The translations under genes were made by a program, and so were the position numbers. This document shows, piece by piece, positions 16,078-23,924 of a DNA stretch of 64,000 nucleotides; the stretch's first letter is position 1; every line of letters starts with the position of its first letter. This DNA is from Halostagnicola larsenii XH-48 (lineage in GTDB: Archaea > Halobacteriota > Halobacteria > Halobacteriales > Natrialbaceae), in NCBI RefSeq assembly GCF_000517625.1, contig NZ_CP007055.1:1302001-1366000 (forward strand), given 5' to 3'. The notes below the pieces were generated by a model that saw only the letters and a program-made list of their open reading frames with translations, searched no databases and had not been told where the DNA came from.

Positions 16078-16465
16078 TAGCGACGATCTCCCCAGCGTCG
16101 CCGAGGTGGAAGCGCAGTACGGCGCGACCGAGATCCCGAAAGAGCCCGACGATGGCGAAGACAAGAGTCAGGCCGAGCTCCTCATCGAGGCAGCCGACCG
16201 GATGGACCGAGATATCTTCGGCCAGCAGGTGCTCTATACCTCTCGAACGCACGGGAATCGGAAGGATCGTATCATCCTCCTCGCCGCCCACAAGTGGGCG
16301 CTTCGCGAGGGCGAAGCGCAGTCGGAGTCCCAAGCCGGCGGGAGCGTGAGCTACAACACGGTCACGGGCGAGACCCAGGACTCGCTCACGCAGACCAAAT
16401 GGGGGCGCGAGTATCTCGGCTACCTCGAGGACCAACCCAACATCGGCATCTTTTCGACTCGGTAG
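16070..16465 (+). CDS. Head-tail connector candidate
   Basis: 131 residues. The central part is helical (AELLIEAADRMDRDIFGQQVLY; RIILLAAHKWAL) and the C-terminal part is an extended tail (SYNTVTGETQDSLTQTKWGREY). Size, helical core plus flexible tail, and place between capsid and tail-completion genes suit the gp6/gp15 type of adaptor that binds the portal. No diagnostic motif, so the name rests on synteny. Confidence 0.78.
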   Translation: MSSSDDLPSVAEVEAQYGATEIPKEPDDGEDKSQAELLIEAADRMDRDIFGQQVLYTSRTHGNRKDRIILLAAHKWALREGEAQSESQAGGSVSYNTVTGETQDSLTQTKWGREYLGYLEDQPNIGIFSTR

Positions 16466-16491
16466 CGGTCCACGGTTTCTCCGGGGCTACG

Positions 16492-16521
16492 TTTATCACA
16501 GAGTTGCGTCACTCGCCAGCC
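16492..16521 (+). promoter_or_regulatory. Late promoter of the tail-completion genes
   Basis: TTTATC (16492-16497), CGTCAC (16507-16512), 9 nt to ATG 16522. Identical site at 53575-53604. Confidence 0.75.
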
Positions 16522-16968
16522 ATGCTGAACGTGAGTACCAGCTCGACGTCGACGGATGCCGCGGGGAACGTCCGCCGTGGCACGCGCAAAGCGCTGCGGG
16601 ACGCCGCCGATCGCGGCTTCGAAGTCTCGCAGGAACACGTCTCGCATGGCGCGGACTCGTTCCTCGCGAACTCTGGCTACCCGCCGGAGGAACTCGCCGA
16701 TGGCACCTGGGAGTGGGGCTACTCGGCAGGGTACGCCGCCGCTGTCGAGGATGGATCGGAACCACACTGGATCCCAGTCCACGCGATGGACGGCCTCGAG
16801 CGCTGGTCGCGACGCATCCTCGGGGACGAAGGCGCGGCGTGGGCTGTCCGCCACAAGATCGCGAAAGAAGGGACCGAGGCCAACCCGTTCGTGGAACCGG
16901 GAAAGGAAGCACAGGAAGCGTATCTACAAGCGCGCGGTATCAGCGCGTCCGTGGAGCGTGAGTTCTAA
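16522..16968 (+). CDS. HK97 gp10-like tail completion protein
   Basis: 148 residues. The N-terminal helix (RRGTRKALRDAADRGFEVSQ), a middle region with WIPVHAMDGLERW, and the closing ANPFVEPGKEAQEAYL match the HK97 gp10 pattern, where the last segment is a PFL/PFV motif before a final helix. Such proteins sit between connector and tail terminator and complete the neck. TAATG overlap with the next gene. Confidence 0.85.
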   Translation: MLNVSTSSTSTDAAGNVRRGTRKALRDAADRGFEVSQEHVSHGADSFLANSGYPPEELADGTWEWGYSAGYAAAVEDGSEPHWIPVHAMDGLERWSRRILGDEGAAWAVRHKIAKEGTEANPFVEPGKEAQEAYLQARGISASVEREF

Positions 16969-17315
16969 TGCCGCGTGACCGATCCAAATCACGGACCGCG
17001 GAGACTCCTGACGAAGACCCCAGAGAGGAAGACTACGACGGCCTCAGCGAGGAGCAAGCCTTCCAGGTCGGTGTCCTCACGCAGCTCGGCCGCATCGCCA
17101 CCGCCCTCGAGACGATCGCCGATTCGAGTACCGACGCCGGCGAACAGACGTCGGGAACCGTCTCGGATGGAGCCGGGAGAGTGATCTACCAGTGTTCGAG
17201 CTGTGACGAGACGGTCGCCGGCGAGGAGGCGGCGGAGGCCCACGCCACCAACGACCACAACGCACCTGACGACGGGTCGACCTGGACGGCACTCATGGAC
17301 CGGGTGGACGCATGA
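16968..17315 (+). CDS. C2H2-type zinc-finger protein in the tail operon
   Basis: 115 residues. About 1-60 is charged with one helix (EEQAFQVGVLTQLGRIATALETI), then CSSCDETVAGEEAAEAHATNDH (about 77-98): CxxC followed by His-x5-His, a classical C2H2 finger. It lies between two tail-neck genes, an unusual site for a zinc finger; it may organise the neck or be a regulator riding in the operon. Confidence 0.85.
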   Translation: MPRDRSKSRTAETPDEDPREEDYDGLSEEQAFQVGVLTQLGRIATALETIADSSTDAGEQTSGTVSDGAGRVIYQCSSCDETVAGEEAAEAHATNDHNAPDDGSTWTALMDRVDA

Positions 17316-17767
17316 GCTCCAGCCTGGATCCAGTCCAGACGATCGTCGATATCCTCGAGGGGGCTGCCGCGGAGGACTGGGCGAACGCCGGCGGGGAACC
17401 CGATTACATCGAGCGCTACGAGGAGACGGATTTCTCTTCAAAGAAGGCTCGAGACATGCGAGACGCGATCTACGTCCAGCGGCCCGGATCGGACGACTAC
17501 CAGAAACTCGGCGCTGGATACAATACACTCGTCGAGGAACCAATGGTCCGGGCGGAGGTCTGGACGCCGGAGGGATCGGACCCGTGCCTGGAGTACGCCC
17601 ACGACGTCCGTGAGATCATCCGTGGCTACACGGTCGACCTCGAGGACCAAACGCAGTGGACGGATATCGCGCCCGTCGGCGAGGAAGACCTCCGGGGGAG
17701 TGCCCGCGCCCGTGGCGTCGATCACTCCGTGATGGCAATCCAGATCGATCTGACCGGCGCACGGTAG
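17312..17767 (+). CDS. Tail terminator-like protein
   Basis: 151 residues, ATGA overlap with the finger protein. The order helix (PVQTIVDILEGA), strand (AIYVQRPGS), strand (PMVRAEVWTPE), helix (EYAHDVREIIRGY) and final strand (HSVMAIQIDLTGA) matches the gpU-type terminator fold, and the gene directly precedes the tube protein. It would cap the tail tube and join it to the head. Confidence 0.8.
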   Translation: MSSSLDPVQTIVDILEGAAAEDWANAGGEPDYIERYEETDFSSKKARDMRDAIYVQRPGSDDYQKLGAGYNTLVEEPMVRAEVWTPEGSDPCLEYAHDVREIIRGYTVDLEDQTQWTDIAPVGEEDLRGSARARGVDHSVMAIQIDLTGAR

Positions 17768-17787
17768 CTCTTCACTCGGGGAAACGG

Positions 17788-17816
17788 TTTTAACGTGGTT
17801 GCGTCACGCCGCAGGT
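17788..17816 (+). promoter_or_regulatory. Late promoter of the tail genes
   Basis: TTTTAA (17788-17793), CGTCAC (17802-17807), 9 nt to ATG 17817. Last late promoter; everything to 23909 follows without another. Identical site at 54871-54899. Confidence 0.76.
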
Positions 17817-18281
17817 ATGGCTGCAGAACCGTATTTCGGCGATAGCATGACACTGTCCGTGACGGACCCTCAGGACGGCGACGTGCCGGTCGCTGGGCTC
17901 CAGAGCGTGTCGGTCATGCTCTCTGCCGAGCACATCGAACTGTTCACTGCCGATAGCATCAAGCGCGAGAGCGTCAAGAAACGCGAACTGTCGGTCCCGG
18001 TCGAGGTGGAGTACGCTAAATTCGACGAGACGTTCGCCCAGTGGTGGATGGGCGTCACCTCCGCCGGCTCCTCGATCGAGGACACCTCAGACGTCGCGCT
18101 CTTCTCGATCGAGGGGACGATCACCTCCGCGAACGGCGACACCACCCTCGAGGGGTCGATCGACGACGTCTACTTCGAGGAGATGCCGCTGTGGGAGGCG
18201 TCAGAAGGCGAATTCGTCTCCCAGAGTCTCTCGGGTACCGGGGCTGATGTCAGCAACTTCGCACCTGCGGGGACAACGTAA
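17817..18281 (+). CDS. Major tail tube protein
   Basis: 154 residues, mostly beta strand: VPVAGLQSVSVMLSAEHIELFT, RELSVPVEVEYAKFDETFAQWW, SDVALFSIEGTITSANGDTTLEGS, VYFEEMPLWEAS. Fold pattern, length and position after the terminator and before the chaperone and tape measure fit a tube protein. It would polymerise in rings around the tape measure. ATG 17817 chosen because the upstream TTG is in the promoter. Confidence 0.82.
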   Translation: MAAEPYFGDSMTLSVTDPQDGDVPVAGLQSVSVMLSAEHIELFTADSIKRESVKKRELSVPVEVEYAKFDETFAQWWMGVTSAGSSIEDTSDVALFSIEGTITSANGDTTLEGSIDDVYFEEMPLWEASEGEFVSQSLSGTGADVSNFAPAGTT

Positions 18282-18784
18282 TGGCTCGAGAACTTCCGGA
18301 CGAACTGACGGGTCTCACCGAGGAAGAGAAAGCCGAGCGCAAACAGCGACTCGTCGACGAGTCCAGAGAGACGCGTCGCGAGCTCGAAGCCGAGCAGGAG
18401 GAACTCCTGGACTCGCTCGACGAAGAGCATGGCGGAGATCTCATCGAAACGAGGGTCACGCTCCCCGGCGGGAACCTCGCCCACCTTGAGGCAGTCATGA
18501 ATGGCGAACTCATCAACCGCATAAGTCACGTCGATTCGATGCTCGCCGAACTCGACGACCCGGAGCCTGGTGACATGCAAAACATCGAGCGCTCGATGGA
18601 CGAGGCTGCAAGCGTCCTCGCGGACGTGACCGTCGAGGCGAAGTACTCCAAAGAGGTGTTCTACGAGATCTACGTTCGGTACGGGCCGGACGCGATTGGA
18701 GAACACGTTGGGGCCGCCTTCGACGCGATCGAAGAGGAGGTGAAGCGCCAGGCAGGCGCAGCCGACGGGTTTCGCAAAAAGTAA
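18281..18784 (+). CDS. Tail assembly chaperone (gpG-like)
   Basis: 167 residues, start overlapping the tube gene stop (TAATGG). Helical, with an acidic N-terminal coiled coil (EEEKAERKQRLVDESRETRR split over 18-45), and a segment RVTLPGGNLAHLEAVMNGEL. Position between tube and tape measure is that of the gpG chaperone that coats the tape measure. It ends AAA-AAG-TAA, and the frame one base over stays open into the next 43 codons, so a longer gpGT product is possible. Confidence 0.8.
   Translation: MARELPDELTGLTEEEKAERKQRLVDESRETRRELEAEQEELLDSLDEEHGGDLIETRVTLPGGNLAHLEAVMNGELINRISHVDSMLAELDDPEPGDMQNIERSMDEAASVLADVTVEAKYSKEVFYEIYVRYGPDAIGEHVGAAFDAIEEEVKRQAGAADGFRKK
18776..18784 (+). other. Possible +1/-2 frameshift site
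   Basis: AAA-AAG-TAA: a run of five A then G at the stop of the chaperone. The +1 frame (equally a -2 shift) is open from here through the short gene ending at 18929. Phage gpG/gpGT pairs use slippage at this point. Same bases at 55859-55867. Confidence 0.4.
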
Positions 18785-18797
18785 GCGAGGTCTGAGG

Positions 18798-18929
18798 ATG
18801 GCACTGGCCTGTGATTTGACGAACTCCTGGCCGTCAGAAGCGCGCGAAAAGAGCCTCATGGACCGGGTTCTGGCGGCGAAGCTCAAATCGAGACTGTACA
18901 ACGAGGAAGCAAAACGGTTTGAAACCTGA
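18798..18929 (+). CDS. Short gene or gpT-like frameshift extension
   Basis: 43 residues, begins MALACDLTNSWPSEAREK and ends in a basic helix (LAAKLKSRLYNEEAKRFE). A GAGG Shine-Dalgarno sequence (18787-18790) stands 7 nt before the ATG, so it may be made alone. It also lies in the +1 frame of the chaperone with no stop between, so it may be the C-terminal extension of that protein. Both readings fit its place directly before the tape measure. Confidence 0.6.
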   Translation: MALACDLTNSWPSEAREKSLMDRVLAAKLKSRLYNEEAKRFET

Positions 18930-18935
18930 CCAATC

Positions 18936-20117
18936 ATGTCGAGTGAAGCACACGAGTTAGTCGTCCAGATGCGCCCAGAGGGTATCGAGGAGACCGAATC
19001 CGACCTCGAGAGCGTCGGCGACGAGTTCGAGACGACGTCCGAGAGCGTCGGCACCTCTGCAGAGGAAATGCAGGGGTTCAGCGAACAGTGGCAGGGAGCG
19101 ATGACCGCCGTGACCGCCGGCCTCGCAGTCGCAGCGACGGGACTCTTGAGTCAGGTGCCGGTCATCGGCGAATCGATGAGCGGGCTGTTCGCCATCCTCG
19201 AGGGCGTTGCCTTCCAGATGGACGGCGTTCTCCGGCCGGTGTTGAGCCCGCTGACGACGAAGTTTTACGAGTGGTCTGCGGCTATCTTCGAAGCCGACGG
19301 CGCCGTGGGGACGTTGATCGGCGTGCTGGGGACGATCGTCGCCGTCCTCGGGACTGTCGGCGCAGCCGTCGCGGCTGCCGGCGCGTACATGGGCGGGCTT
19401 GCGGGAGCGCAAACGGCCTTAGTCACAGCCGGGAAGGCGGTTATCTCCGCAGTCACGGCGGTTGTCGGGGCGGTCGGCGCGGTCCCGGTCGCGATCGCAG
19501 CCGTTATCGCTGCCCTCGCACTGCTCACGGCGGCGTTCATCACCGACTGGAACGGCATCCGAACGAAGACCGTCGACGCGATCAAGGGGATCCTCACGTG
19601 GCTCAGGAATCTCGCCGGTGACGGTGCGTCACTCGCCGGCGACTTCGTCGACGCAGTCTGGAAGGGGCTGACCGGTCTCAGTGGGGACATCAAAACGTGG
19701 ACCGGGAACACGGCGGATAAGTTCACCGGGCTCGTTAACGACGCGGCGGGCTGGGGGTCGGACCTCATCGATGAGTTCGTTTCCGGTATCCGAGACGCGA
19801 TGCCAGAACTCGACGGCGCCGTCGACGATGTGAAGTCGAAGATATCCGACTCCATCAGCTTCGATATTCGAGCCAACGATCGGATGGCCGAGCGCTGGGG
19901 TTCGGACCTGATGCAGCACTTTGGCACCGGGATGGAGATGGGTGCGAAGACGGTCCCAGGGACGGAAGAGGCCCTCGGTGGCGGCGGTGGTGAATCGCCG
20001 TCGTTCGGAGCCTCGAGGTCACAAGACGTCGCCGTCTATCTCGATTCCCGCCGCGTTGATCGCGGCCTCGCGAGGCATCGCGATGACGAAACGAACCGAC
20101 GGGGGCGTTTCGGCTAA
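18936..20117 (+). CDS. Tail tape measure protein
   Basis: 393 residues. An N-terminal acidic helix region, hydrophobic spans at about 54-72, 123-153 and 164-204 (long Ala/Gly/Val stretches), then amphipathic helices with Trp repeats (ITDWNG, ILTWLRNL, DAVWKGL, IKTWTGN). Tape measures set tail length; at the usual 0.15 nm per residue this short one implies a tail near 60 nm. The stop overlaps the next start (TAATGG). The last 40 residues are basic and poorly ordered. Confidence 0.88.
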   Translation: MSSEAHELVVQMRPEGIEETESDLESVGDEFETTSESVGTSAEEMQGFSEQWQGAMTAVTAGLAVAATGLLSQVPVIGESMSGLFAILEGVAFQMDGVLRPVLSPLTTKFYEWSAAIFEADGAVGTLIGVLGTIVAVLGTVGAAVAAAGAYMGGLAGAQTALVTAGKAVISAVTAVVGAVGAVPVAIAAVIAALALLTAAFITDWNGIRTKTVDAIKGILTWLRNLAGDGASLAGDFVDAVWKGLTGLSGDIKTWTGNTADKFTGLVNDAAGWGSDLIDEFVSGIRDAMPELDGAVDDVKSKISDSISFDIRANDRMAERWGSDLMQHFGTGMEMGAKTVPGTEEALGGGGGESPSFGASRSQDVAVYLDSRRVDRGLARHRDDETNRRGRFG

Positions 20118-20980
20118 TGGCCGTCGCGATCGCGACGCTCGAGCGCGATGGCACCACGCTCGAACTCCCGCTGCTCGCCGAGGGCGGTGGGGCACCGCTC
20201 GTCGGCCAGGATATCGGGAAACCCGAGTCGGGGCCATCCAACAAGGGGTCTATCAACCCCCGATGGCAGGACCAGTGGTCTCGATCAGAGGGCTATACGC
20301 TGTCAGTCCGATACACGGAGAGTGACGCCTACAGCCGGGCGATTGAACTCGCAGATCTGCTCAAATCTCACAGCGATGGCGAGGACCTCCTCCTGAATAT
20401 CGACCTACCCGAATACGATGACGACATCCGCGTCGCCCCAGCTGCAGAGCAAGACACTGCGGTGACGATCGCCTACGATGTCGGCCAGACGAACTTCGTC
20501 GATTGCGAGGTCTCGCTCACTCGAGTGAACACAACGCACGGAAGCGGATCGCAGGTCGCAGAGACACCGACCGCGACCGGAAACGGCCCGATAACGCTCT
20601 CGTATGGTTCCCAGAGCGTCGAGTTCCGAGACGATATCGTGGTCGACCGGTCAGTCGGGCGGCCGAATTCGGTCGTTCGACGGACGACATTCGACTTTCC
20701 GAACTATGAGGACAAGATCAAGGCGGCGTACGATGGCTTCGAGATCGGCGTTGAGTTCACCGATAACGCAGTTTCGAGAGCTACTACGCTCAAGAGCATG
20801 GTAGGGCAGAAACTCGGTCGCACATCTCTCACGCTGGATTTCAACGGGATCTACGGACTCGGTGCGTTCGACGTCGTCCCGGAAGGGTCCCAGGCGCTGC
20901 GGACGGTCCGGGCCAGTGCAGAGCAGGGCGTCATCGTCGTCCCGACGCTCAAACTCAGGCGGGTGATGGCCGATGGCTGA
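20117..20980 (+). CDS. Distal tail protein candidate
   Basis: 287 residues, beta-rich, no signal peptide. Contains repeated strand patterns (YTLSVRYTESDAYSRAIELADLL; VVRRTTFDFPNYEDKIKAAYDGFEIGVEF; GRTSLTLDFNGIYGLGAFDVV). Position between tape measure and hub is that of the distal tail (Dit) ring protein, but its length and sequence are not diagnostic. Overlaps the hub gene by 8 nt. Frameshifted in copy B. Confidence 0.8.
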   Translation: MAVAIATLERDGTTLELPLLAEGGGAPLVGQDIGKPESGPSNKGSINPRWQDQWSRSEGYTLSVRYTESDAYSRAIELADLLKSHSDGEDLLLNIDLPEYDDDIRVAPAAEQDTAVTIAYDVGQTNFVDCEVSLTRVNTTHGSGSQVAETPTATGNGPITLSYGSQSVEFRDDIVVDRSVGRPNSVVRRTTFDFPNYEDKIKAAYDGFEIGVEFTDNAVSRATTLKSMVGQKLGRTSLTLDFNGIYGLGAFDVVPEGSQALRTVRASAEQGVIVVPTLKLRRVMADG

Positions 20981-23909
20981 GTGGCGTGTGATCGTCAACG
21001 AGGAGACTGTCGAGTCGGAGGTCTTCGACGTCGAAATCGTTGACACGGCCAACCCGTTCGGCAACTACGCGATCGCCTACATGGACGACGTCGACGGCGA
21101 GAAGTTCGAGGAGGTTCCTCGAGGGACGCGTCTCGACTTCGAGTATCGGGAGTTCGATCCGAATCCGCCGGAGTCGCTCGTCATCGAAGACGGTGAAACC
21201 GTGACCGTCGAGTCCGGCGAGACCGAAACCTATGCTAACGTCGTCAACGCCGGGACGCTCCACAACGAAGGGACGATACGGACCGTCGGTGAGAACGAGT
21301 ACACTCGCCGGTTCACGGGCTACGTCGTCGAGCGTCGCGAGGCCGATCGGAACGGGGCGGACGTGCTCGAGGTCGAGTGTTACAGCTTCGACCAGTTCCT
21401 CCGACGGGGCGTCGTCGAGTCAGATCTGAGCGGCCAGAGCATCTTCGAGGCCCTCGAGGAGATGATCACCGAGTACACCCCGATTCAATTCGTCCCCGAG
21501 AACGTCACCGTCGGCGATGAGCAGCAACTCACGCGATCGTTCCGTGGCGAGCGAGTCGAGACGGTCTTAAACGAACTCGGTGGGAAATCCGAAAACGAAG
21601 AGTTCGGCGTCAACGCAGATCTCGAGTTCTACTTCCGGCCACGGGAAGCAGAGGCCGCGCCACGCGATATCGACAACACGCAGTGGCTCGAGTACGACAT
21701 CCCCGAGGAAGGCAAGGAATCGCTCAACGAGGTGACGGTCTTCTTCAACGGCGGCGACGAGTCAGTTACTGTCGATCGAGGCGACGACAAGCTCGACCTC
21801 CAGGAGAGTCTGGGGACGAACGACCCGCTCCGCGAGCCCGAAGAGGTGACTCGCGAGGAGATCACGAACATCGACGATGCGCGGGACGTCGCCCAGAACA
21901 TCCTCGACGAGCGTCAGCCGACGATCACGGGGACGGTGACGACCTACGGCCTCTACGAAGCCGAGCCGGGCCAGGTCATCAATATCGAAATCAAGCCCCG
22001 TGGGATTGATGGTGACTTCCGGATCGCAGAGGTGCAGTATCTCTGGGGCAGTGACGAGACCATCCTGACGATCGTCGAGAAGCGCGGCAACCAGGACGAC
22101 ATGCTGGTGCGGATGAGCGATACGGTCAAACGCGTCGAGATGCGCGAGGCCGATCGGGACTCGGTCCGCAACCAGATCACCAGCACGAACGTTGGAGCGG
22201 TGATCACTCCTTCGGGGACTGTCGGTGGCGTTGCGTTCGACCAGGTTCGGTTCACGAACGTCGGTCGCGACCAGGCCCGCGATGTCTGGGGTGGGGCTGA
22301 TCCAGTCGCAATCAGCGAGATCGCCGTCGGCGACGCCGCCGAGGGGCTGAGTCGGAACAACACCGAGCTCGGCAACGAACTCGAGCGCGTGTCAGTCTCG
22401 GAGTCGTTCCCCGACCTGACGAGTGCCGACTACAGTGCGTCGGTCACAGAGACGGCCATCCGCGAAATCGGGCTCTTCAACGCGGACGGTGATATGATAT
22501 CGCGGGCGACGATCCCAGAGAGTGAGTTCTCCAGCCCCGTCGACGTCGAATACACACTCACAGTCGAGAACGACGACAGCACCTCGAAGGGCGTCCTGAC
22601 GGATGCCGGTCAAGAGGCTGTTAGAGACGCGTTGGTGGCTAACGATCCGAACCTTCCCACGCAGTACGCGTATGGCTCGGACGTCACGGACCCAACGACC
22701 GGCGATACGGCGCTCGGCGATGAGGTGATCGTCCTCCAGTTAGACGAGCTGCTCATCGGGAGCTCCGGAGACGAGCCGTTCAGTTCGTTCGTCGATCCCG
22801 AACCCACCGATCCCGTCGTTGCCGAGGCGGACGAAGTTCGAGACGTCCAATCGAATTTCATCGAAAGCCGTAGGCCTGTTCTCCAAGAAAGTACTGCATC
22901 GTCGGACCTAAACAGTGATTACGTCGGTGGTTCTGCATACGCGTTCCAGGAGGAGGGCGACTACGTGATCTACGAGCCGTTTGAACTCGAGTACCTCCTC
23001 GAGGCGGACAACATCGGGATCGGTGCGCGGTTTAACACGGACTACGCCGGGTCTGATGGGAACAACCCGACGGTTGAGTTAGCGCTCATCGAACACGACA
23101 CCGAAACCGAAGTCGGCCGAGCGACCATCTACGAGGGAAGCAGTGGGTTGAGTCTCTTCTGGAGAGGATTCGGTGACGACGATTTCTTCAGTGACCTCTC
23201 TGGGGACAGCGCCGACGCCTGGACTGACGGGGATATCGAGCCCGGGACGTATCACTTCCGCCTCGAGGCTACGTCGAATCCGTCAGGCAACGGCGAGGAG
23301 ACGATCGTCGATATCTTCAGTTTCTTCGATACGAGATACGACTACTATTTCGATAGCGAGGTGAACGAGTTCGGAGATCTCGACGGCCCCGAACTCTACC
23401 CCGACCAGGCCCCCGTCGAGTTCACGACGTCCACGCGGCGGGACGTCACCGAGGCCGTGCTCGAGACGGAGTGGAACGACACCTCAAACGAGCAGTTCAT
23501 CGGGCTTCGGAACACCGATGCAGAGAGTTTCATCACGGCTTCGAACACCGACACGCTCTCTGCAAACTTCCCCAGCTCGGAGCGGGGCGTGACAGTCCAG
23601 TACGGGTTCAGTCGCTATCCGCAGGACTCGGACCCGCAGGAAGGCACGCCACGGTACGGTCATAAGGCCCAAGCAGTCACCCGGCATGATCTGACCGCGA
23701 ACGTGGCCGCGATCACGCCCGATGGGATCGGCATGGCGAACCTTCGGGCGATCATCCAACCCGACGAGATCGTCGGCGAGACGCTTCGCGAGGCCGGGCA
23801 GTTAGCCGATGACGGCACGTTGCTCTCCCGGTCGGTCTTCGCCGAATTCGAGGTCGAGGAACAACAGCGGGTGATCTCGAGCGAGTCGATTACGTGGTCG
23901 AATCCGTGA
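20973..23909 (+). CDS. Large tail-tip protein: hub plus receptor-binding region
   Basis: 978 residues. About 1-405 has a baseplate-hub layout: N-terminal strands, a segment (VTVESGETETYANVVNAGTL) that looks like an inserted beta module, FTGYVVERREAD and LEVECYSFDQFL strands, and ARDVAQNILDERQ leading to a LYEAEPGQVINIEI barrel. About 405-600 has TETAIREIGLFNADGDMISRA, as in tail-fibre attachment proteins. The rest (about 600-978) is beta-rich with a jelly-roll look, a likely cell-binding domain. It probably closes the tail and recognises the host S-layer or glycans. Last late gene, meeting orc1 head-on 15 nt away. Confidence 0.87.
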   Translation: MAEWRVIVNEETVESEVFDVEIVDTANPFGNYAIAYMDDVDGEKFEEVPRGTRLDFEYREFDPNPPESLVIEDGETVTVESGETETYANVVNAGTLHNEGTIRTVGENEYTRRFTGYVVERREADRNGADVLEVECYSFDQFLRRGVVESDLSGQSIFEALEEMITEYTPIQFVPENVTVGDEQQLTRSFRGERVETVLNELGGKSENEEFGVNADLEFYFRPREAEAAPRDIDNTQWLEYDIPEEGKESLNEVTVFFNGGDESVTVDRGDDKLDLQESLGTNDPLREPEEVTREEITNIDDARDVAQNILDERQPTITGTVTTYGLYEAEPGQVINIEIKPRGIDGDFRIAEVQYLWGSDETILTIVEKRGNQDDMLVRMSDTVKRVEMREADRDSVRNQITSTNVGAVITPSGTVGGVAFDQVRFTNVGRDQARDVWGGADPVAISEIAVGDAAEGLSRNNTELGNELERVSVSESFPDLTSADYSASVTETAIREIGLFNADGDMISRATIPESEFSSPVDVEYTLTVENDDSTSKGVLTDAGQEAVRDALVANDPNLPTQYAYGSDVTDPTTGDTALGDEVIVLQLDELLIGSSGDEPFSSFVDPEPTDPVVAEADEVRDVQSNFIESRRPVLQESTASSDLNSDYVGGSAYAFQEEGDYVIYEPFELEYLLEADNIGIGARFNTDYAGSDGNNPTVELALIEHDTETEVGRATIYEGSSGLSLFWRGFGDDDFFSDLSGDSADAWTDGDIEPGTYHFRLEATSNPSGNGEETIVDIFSFFDTRYDYYFDSEVNEFGDLDGPELYPDQAPVEFTTSTRRDVTEAVLETEWNDTSNEQFIGLRNTDAESFITASNTDTLSANFPSSERGVTVQYGFSRYPQDSDPQEGTPRYGHKAQAVTRHDLTANVAAITPDGIGMANLRAIIQPDEIVGETLREAGQLADDGTLLSRSVFAEFEVEEQQRVISSESITWSNP

Positions 23910-23924
23910 CAGGTCCACCAATAA

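Noticed and set aside
19625-19636. GCGTCACTCGCC inside the tape measure gene
   Set aside because: Matches the late element but has no TATA-like box and no ATG at the fixed distance; probably coding coincidence.
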